Shown here one piece after another: positions 1-5,550 of a stretch of 19,003 bases of DNA. A program made the position numbers and the translations under genes. Below the pieces are notes generated by a model, which was not told where the DNA came from, made no database searches, and worked only from the letters and a program-made list of their open reading frames with translations. Position 1 is the first letter of the stretch, and each line of letters begins with the position of its first letter. Source of the DNA: Candidatus Sigynarchaeota archaeon (lineage in GTDB: Archaea > Asgardarchaeota > Lokiarchaeia > Sigynarchaeales > Sigynarchaeaceae); NCBI GenBank assembly GCA_030587525.1, contig JAUQYW010000396.1, positions 1 through 19,003 of the forward strand. Reading direction: 5' to 3'.

Positions 1-224
1 ACCTTCATCGTGTCGATCGAGATGAGCAAGAGCCGCTTCTTGATGTTGCCGAGAACCATGTCCTCGATGAGCACGCCGCGGGCGTACAAAGTATCCATCA
101 CCCCTTGCACTTTCTTTTTGCGATAGAATCCAGCCAGCGATAATCCGGTTAGATCTCGTGGTGTCACGCTGATCTTAGCAAAAGCAGCTCGCATAGTCGT
201 TTCCGTTCGAGGCCGTGGTGCCAT
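1..224 (-). CDS. Neutral/alkaline ceramidase-like hydrolase, N-terminal fragment
   Basis: This is the first 74 codons of a gene that runs off the left edge. From ATG 224 the protein reads MAPRPRTETTMRAAFAKISV and continues with TPRDLTGLSLAGF, then VMDTLYARGVLIED. The pattern 'a-F-a-k-I-s-V-T-P ... L-a-G-f ... G-v-x-D-x-L-Y-A-R-g-v-l-i-e-D' is the usual opening of the neutral/alkaline non-lysosomal ceramidase N-terminal domain, found in many bacterial and archaeal proteins of unproven substrate. An internal ATG at 194 gives MRAAFAKISV, closer to where family members usually begin, so the true start may be there. No signal peptide is visible in the part present. The catalytic residues lie outside the window, so activity cannot be judged. 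Archaeal membranes normally lack ceramide, so an amide or ester hydrolase with another substrate is more likely. The gene is divergent from the PIG-L gene. Confidence 0.6.
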   Translation of the reverse strand, partial: MAPRPRTETTMRAAFAKISVTPRDLTGLSLAGFYRKKKVQGVMDTLYARGVLIEDMVLGNIKKRLLLISIDTMK

Positions 225-247
225 TTATAGGACTCCCAAGGTAGGAA

Positions 248-260
248 CGCATTTAATTCC
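248..260 (-). promoter_or_regulatory. Possible TATA element for the ceramidase-like gene
   Basis: On the minus strand this reads GGAATTAAATGCG. Its AT-rich core lies about 25-35 bases before ATG 224, the spacing expected for an archaeal TATA box with a very short leader. A GGGAG stretch 6-10 bases before ATG 224 could act as a ribosome binding site. Assignment rests on position and composition only. Confidence 0.3.
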
Positions 261-264
261 ATAA

Positions 265-284
265 TTTGATAATTTAATATCAAA
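265..284. repeat. Inverted repeat TTTGATA-6-TATCAAA
   Basis: Perfect 7-base arms (265-271 and 278-284) flank a 6-base AT spacer in the divergent region between the ceramidase-like and PIG-L genes. It lies just upstream of the TATA-like element at 294-303, where an operator or activator site could sit. The same TATCAAA word recurs three times in the psmB-aCPSF1 intergenic region (7551, 7594 and, inverted, 7613). It may be a regulator site or simply a consequence of AT-rich spacer sequence. Confidence 0.4.
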
Positions 285-293
285 GGAATTGAA

Positions 294-316
294 ACGATAA
301 AAAGCGCGGAACCAAC
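294..316 (+). promoter_or_regulatory. Promoter element of the PIG-L gene (shared with the JAMM gene)
   Basis: The stretch has a TATA-like ACGATAAAAA core, then GC, then AACCAAC at 310-316. The centre of the TATA-like part lies about 30 bases before GTG 332, so a leaderless or very short-leader transcript is expected. The same layout is found at 1125-1147 before the JAMM gene, with 18 of 23 positions identical and no gap. Confidence 0.5.
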
Positions 317-331
317 TACCGAGGCAAGATT

Positions 332-1108
332 GTGAGACTATTATTCCTGGCGCCACATCCTGATGACATTGATTTCACGAGCGCGTCGACATGCCAACAA
401 GCGGTTGCATTGGGCTGGGACGTGCATGAGGTATTAATGACGAGCGACGAGTACGGGACTGAACGCAACGAGTTCAAGGGAAAGCGCATCAAGCGCATTC
501 GCATGCACGAGATGGAGGAGGCTGCGAAGGTCTACGGCACGAATCCCGATGGGACGCCGAAGCTTAAGCTGCACTGGTTTGGTGAGATCGACGGGTATCT
601 CCCGTTCAACAAGGACGTTTTGTCGAGGTTGCAGCGGTTGATCCTTGATCTGCAACCAGATGTCGTTTTTGGACCTGACAGTTTCTTCACGCTGGATTAT
701 CACGTCGACCATATGCGTGCTGGCTGGCTCATCTACTTCGCGATCAAGACTTTGCCACTTTCCAAGGCACGGCACCCGCTGCTTTTTCTCTACCATTCCT
801 TTAACAATAATTTTTTCGTGCCAGTGAAAGCCCTCTCGATCCAGGTCTCCGCGTGGGCAAAACACCGGTCGCAAACAACGCCATTGCGTAACAAGCTAAT
901 CCTTCCCGTACGATGGCTCTTTAACACGTTTCGCCGTGCCAGGACGGGTTCGACCCTAGCGGAAGGTTTTCGGCGCGTGCGATTTGTAGCTGGTGAAAAT
1001 GTGCTCGGGAAGGTCTCGCAGCGCACGTTTTATCGCCTCGTTACCAAAGTGAATAACGGATATAAAAGATCATTTTATACGCCTACACCGGACCAACTCG
1101 GATTGTAA
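332..1108 (+). CDS. PIG-L family (LmbE-like) zinc deacetylase
   Basis: A 258-residue protein starting at GTG 332; the family motif begins at residue 7, so no earlier start is needed. It opens with a short beta strand and APHPDD (residues 7-12), the PIG-L/LmbE metal and catalytic signature, where H9 and D12 bind zinc and D11 is the usual general base. The second signature, HVDH (124-127), supplies the third ligand, H127. PIG-L enzymes remove N-acetyl groups from GlcNAc attached to inositol, thiols, glycans or antibiotics; the substrate here is unknown. The usual Glu after HPDD is Ile here (residue 13). The last third (about 140-258) is basic and aromatic and less typical, with no transmembrane segment obvious, so the protein is probably cytosolic. 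The JAMM gene follows after 71 bases and carries a near-identical promoter element, suggesting joint regulation. Confidence 0.85.
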   Translation: MRLLFLAPHPDDIDFTSASTCQQAVALGWDVHEVLMTSDEYGTERNEFKGKRIKRIRMHEMEEAAKVYGTNPDGTPKLKLHWFGEIDGYLPFNKDVLSRLQRLILDLQPDVVFGPDSFFTLDYHVDHMRAGWLIYFAIKTLPLSKARHPLLFLYHSFNNNFFVPVKALSIQVSAWAKHRSQTTPLRNKLILPVRWLFNTFRRARTGSTLAEGFRRVRFVAGENVLGKVSQRTFYRLVTKVNNGYKRSFYTPTPDQLGL

Positions 1109-1124
1109 TGACCTCCAAGAGGTA

Positions 1125-1147
1125 ACGATAAAAGGCAGATAACCAAC
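1125..1147 (+). promoter_or_regulatory. Promoter element of the JAMM gene (copy of the PIG-L one)
   Basis: ACGATAAAAGGC followed by AACCAAC at 1141-1147. It aligns without gaps with 294-316 at 18 of 23 positions, at a constant offset of 831 bases. Its end lies 33 bases before ATG 1180, farther than in the PIG-L copy (15 bases before GTG 332), which would leave a short leader. A second AT-rich stretch at 1148-1158 could be the actual TATA box. Confidence 0.45.
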
Positions 1148-1179
1148 ATTATTTTAACATCCAATCTCACGGCGCGTTG

Positions 1180-3222
1180 ATGGACATGTCGTATTCACCA
1201 GAAGAGATCAAGCAAATCAACAAGAAACCAGTTCAAATCTTGCCCGGCGCGTATCAAAAGATGATCATGCACGTGTTGCGCTTCGGGTCACCAGGGATAC
1301 CGAAAGACCAGTGGCGGGAATGCTACGGCATGGTGATCGGAAAGTTTTCCAAGGAAACAGGCATCACGGTCGTCGATGCGTTGGCGTCGACACATGGTTC
1401 CGACATCGGCGTCGAATTCATGGAGAAGAACTACGTGCTCATGGCCGAGTTCCAGGACCAGCTGGACAAGATCAACGCAGACATCGCGAACCCGAAGGAT
1501 CAAGTCTTCATCGCGGGCTGGTACCACAGCCACCCCGGCATGGAACGGTTCTTGAGTTCTGTCGACGTGCGCAACCAGATCGCGTACCAGCAATCCAGCT
1601 TTCCCTTTGGCATTGCCATCGTGTTCGACAACACTTGCATTTTCCAGAAAGACCTGACGACGAGCCAACTCGATCTGGGTTTCAAGATATTCCGGCTCGA
1701 CGAGCCCACCTCGACCGAGGTCAACATTCCCTTTTCGGACGTTCCCTTCGAGCGATCCTTGCTTGACAAGCCGGAACTCGTCGAGCTGTGGAAGAACGAG
1801 ATGGGCATGATCGAGAACGTGCAGAAACGGGGACCGATCATCAAGGAATACCAGGAAGCACCTTCGGTGTTCGGCGACTTCAAGCTCCCGACGACGGAGG
1901 ACCTCAAGAACGCGGGCACCGGCATATCGGGCCAGGACCGCGGGGAAATCACCATCCTTCCGCTAACGGATCTCGATCAAGTGTTCACCCGGGGAATGCA
2001 GCTGTTCATCGAAAAATACCAGCAATTGAAACCCGAGGACAAGAACAACTTCGAGGGATTCATCGAACGGGGCCTTGCACCCTTCATGGATAAGATGCTG
2101 CAGACGATCATCACCGGCCTCAACGACTGGACCAGGAAGATGCGCGACGACGTGGACAAGCGCGTGAACTTCGGCATCACTGTGCTGAACACGATGAAGG
2201 GGACGGTTAAATCGGTCCAGGACGAGTATCTGGCTTATCTCAAGAAAAATGCCGATGCGAACCGCGAAAAATCCCACGAGCTATCCAAAAGCGTGGACAT
2301 TATCGAATCTTCGGTGAAGAAAGCACTCGCGCAATACAAGAACGATATGCAAGCTATTTTCAAGGATGCAACGGCCGAATGGAAGCAACTCATCGAGAGC
2401 GGGAGCAAGAAGCTCGGTCAAACTGAACTTGCGGGCATCAAGGCGGAGATCGAACGCTTTTCCAGCGGCGGCAGCAAGGGGCCGGCAGAACCAGCCACGG
2501 GCAAGCCAAACGTTGACAATCTCGGGGACGTGCTCGCCCGGCACTTGCAAGCAGTCAATGCAGCGGTGCAAGAAGCGCAGGACGTGCGATCTGCCCAGCC
2601 AGCTCCGCCGGTGCTCGGCAACTTCACGATCCCGACGAGCGCGGAGCTGAAGGACCTCTCACCGTTCGTCGACCACGGCGACGACGTGACCGCGGACTTC
2701 TTGAGGATGGGTGATATCACCACGAGCTTCAAGCTTGGTCTCAAGGAATTCACGCAATTTTACGACAAGCTTTCGCCCGCGGAGCGATCCGATTTTCAAC
2801 TGATAAACGAGAAGGGCATCCAGCCGTTCTCCGACAAGGTCGTTTCAAACCTCGTCAAGGGCATCAATCAATGGACGATTTCATTGCGGGATGACGTGGA
2901 CAGGCGCATCAACTTGCTGGTTTCGATCGCCAACGAGATGCAGCGGACCATGAAGAACATCCAGAAGGATTACGTGGAATTTCTCGTCACCTCGACGGAT
3001 CCTTCTGCGAAGGTCACCAAGGAGATCTCCCGGGTCTTGAGCTCCGTCGAATCGGTTGCGCTCACCACGTTCAACAACATGGTCGTGTACCTGCAGCAAG
3101 TCATGGAAAACTTGATGTACACCTACCAGCAACAACTTCAACAGCAGAAAGATGCGTTGGATGCAAAGGAACTGAAAAATATCACCAAGAGCCTGGAGAA
3201 CTTGAAGAAAAGCATCAAATAA
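1180..3222 (+). CDS. JAMM/MPN+ metalloprotease with two C-terminal helical repeat modules
   Basis: A 680-residue protein. ATG 1180 is preferred over TTG 1177; ATG 1186 is also possible. Residues about 25-175 form an MPN+ domain. The zinc and catalytic residues are complete: E47 in ECYGMVIG, H116 and H118 in HSHP, S126 and D129, with the exact H-x-H-x7-S-x2-D spacing of Rpn11/CSN5/AMSH. Such enzymes cleave isopeptide bonds to ubiquitin-like proteins, and archaeal relatives act with the proteasome. After a short linker come two related modules of about 130 residues (228-356 and 476-604). Each starts with P-x-V-x-G-x-F-x-x-P-T and contains W-T and RDDVD-x-R-x-N. Each is followed by further helix-forming sequence, and a Gly/Ser/Pro/Ala-rich linker lies near 428-475. 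The C-terminus is Gln/Lys-rich coiled coil. No signal peptide or membrane segment is seen. I do not recognise the repeated module. A role in oligomerisation or target binding is an inference. Confidence 0.85.
   Translation: MDMSYSPEEIKQINKKPVQILPGAYQKMIMHVLRFGSPGIPKDQWRECYGMVIGKFSKETGITVVDALASTHGSDIGVEFMEKNYVLMAEFQDQLDKINADIANPKDQVFIAGWYHSHPGMERFLSSVDVRNQIAYQQSSFPFGIAIVFDNTCIFQKDLTTSQLDLGFKIFRLDEPTSTEVNIPFSDVPFERSLLDKPELVELWKNEMGMIENVQKRGPIIKEYQEAPSVFGDFKLPTTEDLKNAGTGISGQDRGEITILPLTDLDQVFTRGMQLFIEKYQQLKPEDKNNFEGFIERGLAPFMDKMLQTIITGLNDWTRKMRDDVDKRVNFGITVLNTMKGTVKSVQDEYLAYLKKNADANREKSHELSKSVDIIESSVKKALAQYKNDMQAIFKDATAEWKQLIESGSKKLGQTELAGIKAEIERFSSGGSKGPAEPATGKPNVDNLGDVLARHLQAVNAAVQEAQDVRSAQPAPPVLGNFTIPTSAELKDLSPFVDHGDDVTADFLRMGDITTSFKLGLKEFTQFYDKLSPAERSDFQLINEKGIQPFSDKVVSNLVKGINQWTISLRDDVDRRINLLVSIANEMQRTMKNIQKDYVEFLVTSTDPSAKVTKEISRVLSSVESVALTTFNNMVVYLQQVMENLMYTYQQQLQQQKDALDAKELKNITKSLENLKKSIK
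1861..2247 (+). repeat. First copy of the ~130-residue module in the JAMM protein
   Basis: Residues 228-356 of the JAMM protein. They align with residues 476-604 without gaps at a constant offset of 248 codons. By eye about 42 of roughly 127 positions are identical, clustered at the P-x-V-x-G-x-F start, at Y-x-x-L-x-P, at G-x-x-P-F-x-D-K and at R-D-D-V-D-x-R. The similarity is at protein level and the DNA has diverged, so the duplication is old. Confidence 0.8.
2605..2991 (+). repeat. Second copy of the ~130-residue module in the JAMM protein
   Basis: Residues 476-604, matching the copy at 1861-2247. The downstream helices also look related if a gap of three or four residues is allowed (ESSVKKAL near 376-383 against SSVESVAL near 621-628), so the full repeating unit may be 160-180 residues. 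Confidence 0.8.
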
Positions 3223-3249
3223 CCGTGCCTTGTTGCCTATCTATTGGTC

Positions 3250-3263
3250 ATTTTCCTTTTTTC
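3250..3263 (+). terminator. U-rich tract after the JAMM gene
   Basis: ATTTTCCTTTTTTC starts 27 bases after the JAMM stop codon, with no hairpin before it. U-rich tracts of this kind serve as intrinsic or FttA-dependent termination sites in archaea. Confidence 0.45.
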
Positions 3264-3287
3264 TGCACCCTGTTAGCCAGAATGACC

Positions 3288-3297
3288 TTTTTTATCC
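3288..3297 (+). promoter_or_regulatory. Possible TATA element for the GH29 gene
   Basis: TTTTTTATCC, with its centre about 22 bases before ATG 3314, consistent with a leaderless transcript. It lies between the U-rich tract and the gene. The evidence is only positional. Confidence 0.25.
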
Positions 3298-3313
3298 GCA
3301 TCAGTGATTCGTG

Positions 3314-4894
3314 ATGACAAACCACTATCGACCGACCTGGGACTCGTTACAGCAGCACGTGATGCCCACATGGCTCGTCAATGCAAAATTCGGCATTTAT
3401 TTCCATTGGGGCGTGTATTCCGTTCCTGCTTGCGGCCCTAACGGCTCCTGGTACCCCCATAACATGTATCGGCCCGGCACCAAGCAATACAATCATCACG
3501 TGAAGACTTTCGGGGATCCTTCCAAGTTTGGCTACAAGGATTTCATCCCTATGTTCACCGCGGAAAAATTCGACCCGGCGGCGTGGGCGCGGCTGATCAA
3601 GGGAACAGGCGCGAGATTTGCCGGGCCTGTTGCCGAGCACCATGATGGGTTTTCCATGTGGCCCAGCAAGGTGAATCCTTGGAATGCAGGCGCGATGGGG
3701 CCCAAGCGGGACATTGTCGGGGAAATCGCGAAGGCTTTGCGGGACGAGGGGCTCAAGTTTCTCGTGGCATTTCACCACGCGGAAAACTGGTGGTTCTACC
3801 CCCACTGGGAGAAGGCGTATGACACGGCCGATCCCAAATATGCCGGTCTTTATGGTCCGCTCCACGATCAAGACGCAGATCCCGGGAAGGATTGGGAAAT
3901 GCACGAACAACCGACAGCGGCCTTCTGGGAACAATGGAAGGCAAAGATCTTCGAAGTGATGGATGCATATCGCCCTGACGTGATGTGGTTCGACTTCGGT
4001 CTTCGATACGTGCCGGACCAGCATAAACGGGAGGTGCTGGCACGTTTCTACAACCGCGCCATTGAATGGGGCAAGGAGGTAGGCGTGATTTACAAGATGC
4101 ACGATCTGCCACCGAACATCGGGCTGCTGGATTTCGAGCTCGGTAGGAGCAGAGACTTGGCGGATTATCGCTGGATAACGGATACTTCCGTGGACGATCA
4201 AGGTGCGTGGGGTTACGTGAAAGAAGCCGGTTTCAAGCCTTCAACCAGGGTGATCCATGCCTTGATCGACCAGGTGGCGAAAAACGGCGCCATGTTGCTA
4301 AACTTTGGGCCTAAACCGGACGGCGAGATTCCTCTGGGTGCGCAGCAATGCTTGCGTGAAATAGGCGAGTGGATGAGGATCAACCGGGATGCAATCCATG
4401 ACACGAACCCGTGGTGCATCGCCGAGGAAGGCCCGATAAAAACCAAACGATCCGGCATGTTTTCCGAGCGGCGCAATGAAACATACACGCCCCTCGATCT
4501 CCGGTTCATGGTCAAGGAAAATGCCCTTTTTATCTGTTGCTTGGGATGGCCGGGCAAGGAACTGCACGTGCGGACTCTCATCGAGACAAAAAAGGCGCTC
4601 CACGACCACGAGCAACCCTGGTCGATTCGTGCTTACCTGCAAGCCCGCAGCTTGTTGAAAGGGACCCCGCACCCGAACCGGAGGGCAATCGCAGCAACGG
4701 CGCGGTATCTCCTCAAGAAATCGCGCCTGCCTCGCCATTACTTTCTCGATCCGGCCCTGGTGCAAGCCATTGAATTGCTCGGGCACCCCGAGCCATTGAA
4801 ATGGGCCATGACCGGGGAAGGGCTAAAGGTGCAGATGCCGGATACCATGCCTTGCAAGAGCGCTTGTACGTTCAAAATCACGTTCAAGCAATAG
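3314..4894 (+). CDS. Alpha-L-fucosidase, family GH29
   Basis: A 526-residue protein from ATG 3314 (GTG 3311 also possible). It would hydrolyse terminal alpha-L-fucosides with retention of configuration. Family landmarks appear in order: W-x-x-A-K-F-G-I-Y-F-H-W-G-V-Y-S (20-36), AEHHDGF (107-113), the strand DVMWFDFG with the likely nucleophile D227, and a C-terminal beta domain starting near 370. No secretion signal is present, which suggests action on oligosaccharides taken up by the cell. Between two recognisable pieces of the C-terminal domain (LGWPGKELHVR and VQAIELLGHPEPLKW) there are about 60 residues (roughly 420-480) that are basic and unlike usual GH29 proteins. The acid/base residue was not located by eye. 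It converges on UPF0179 with a 13-base gap. The FGGY kinase and FucA-like aldolase further right could use the released fucose. Confidence 0.9.
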   Translation: MTNHYRPTWDSLQQHVMPTWLVNAKFGIYFHWGVYSVPACGPNGSWYPHNMYRPGTKQYNHHVKTFGDPSKFGYKDFIPMFTAEKFDPAAWARLIKGTGARFAGPVAEHHDGFSMWPSKVNPWNAGAMGPKRDIVGEIAKALRDEGLKFLVAFHHAENWWFYPHWEKAYDTADPKYAGLYGPLHDQDADPGKDWEMHEQPTAAFWEQWKAKIFEVMDAYRPDVMWFDFGLRYVPDQHKREVLARFYNRAIEWGKEVGVIYKMHDLPPNIGLLDFELGRSRDLADYRWITDTSVDDQGAWGYVKEAGFKPSTRVIHALIDQVAKNGAMLLNFGPKPDGEIPLGAQQCLREIGEWMRINRDAIHDTNPWCIAEEGPIKTKRSGMFSERRNETYTPLDLRFMVKENALFICCLGWPGKELHVRTLIETKKALHDHEQPWSIRAYLQARSLLKGTPHPNRRAIAATARYLLKKSRLPRHYFLDPALVQAIELLGHPEPLKWAMTGEGLKVQMPDTMPCKSACTFKITFKQ

Positions 4895-4907
4895 AATAAC
4901 GAAGGAT

Positions 4908-5408
4908 TCAACGTTCCCGCGACACTTGCATCAAGCTCAAGTCCCGGTTGAGCTTGCACTCGAGGCGGATTTTTTTGAGGATTTTCACGCACTTGACCGG
5001 CGTGCCTTTATCGAGAACTTCTTGCGACGGGTCGCAGTTGTCGTGGTACTTGCACTTGGTTTCCGGGCAACCTTGGCCGTTGAACGTGAGCTTCATGCCC
5101 TCGAACGTCTTTCCCGCCGGGAATGAAACGATCAAGGGTTTTTCACGAACCTTGACGACGATCATCTCCCCCGGAAATAAATTTTTCGGGCAAGCATGTC
5201 GCACCGAATCGTTGACCTCGATGATGGTGTAATGGCGACCACGGATGAGGTTCTTCATGCATATCTGGAATAGCGGGCAGTCGTTGCAGGCCGCGGGAAT
5301 TTCCTCGTGGTAAAATTCCTTACCAACCTCAGACTTGTTCTCGAGGGCGAGCGTGACGATGTAATCCGCTTTCTTTGTCTCTTCTTGTTTCTTTCTGTTG
5401 TAACTCAT
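4908..5408 (-). CDS. UPF0179 family cysteine-rich protein
   Basis: A 166-residue protein. ATG 5408 is preferred over the in-frame TTG 5417. It matches the archaeal UPF0179 pattern: C-x2-C-P-x5-C-x5-L-x-x-G-R-x-Y-x-I-x-E-V, then H-x-C-P, then a second cysteine group G-C-P-x3-C-x5-C-D. Cysteines lie at 41, 44, 50, 73, 114, 119, 125, 140 and 151, enough for two four-Cys metal or Fe-S sites. The family is common in archaea and its function is unknown. The N-terminal 15 residues are charged (Lys/Glu/Gln) and probably disordered. No membrane segment is seen. It lies downstream of aCPSF1 on the same strand and could be read from that transcript if the structured terminator between them is bypassed. 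Confidence 0.85.
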   Translation of the reverse strand: MSYNRKKQEETKKADYIVTLALENKSEVGKEFYHEEIPAACNDCPLFQICMKNLIRGRHYTIIEVNDSVRHACPKNLFPGEMIVVKVREKPLIVSFPAGKTFEGMKLTFNGQGCPETKCKYHDNCDPSQEVLDKGTPVKCVKILKKIRLECKLNRDLSLMQVSRER

Positions 5409-5454
5409 CGCGGTCAACTGGGGAAATGCTCAAGATAGATACATGAACCTTGCG

Positions 5455-5535
5455 AAAAAAACAAGTCGGTGTGTAAAAAGAGATGAAAAAGAACATTCCG
5501 GGCTTGGACTTAGTCGACCAAGCCCCGACTAAGTC
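5455..5535 (-). terminator. Overlapping hairpins plus U-tracts after aCPSF1
   Basis: In the minus-strand RNA, GACTTAGTCG (5535-5526) can pair with CGACTAAGTC (5516-5507) around a 9-base loop. That loop, GGGCTTGG (5525-5518), is itself a perfect complement of CCAAGCCC (5507-5500). The two stems interleave, so they are alternatives or a pseudoknot. U-rich tracts follow at 5490-5486, 5479-5475 and 5461-5455. The position, 15 bases after the aCPSF1 stop, fits a terminator. A small extra hairpin lies at 5534-5545. Confidence 0.6.
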
Positions 5536-5550
5536 ACGGTCGTGATTTGG

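Noticed and set aside
1861..2991. Recent DNA duplication in the JAMM gene
   Set aside because: The repeat is clear in protein but the DNA is diverged, so it is an old domain duplication and not an assembly artefact or recent copy.
3347..4201. 284-residue minus-strand frame opposite the GH29 gene
   Set aside because: It is antisense to a clear fucosidase, Pro/His/Arg-rich and without recognisable motifs.
5500..5535. Inverted repeats as the end of an insertion sequence or an attachment site
   Set aside because: No transposase, target duplication or partner copy is present. The position right after a stop codon and before U-tracts fits an RNA 3' structure better.
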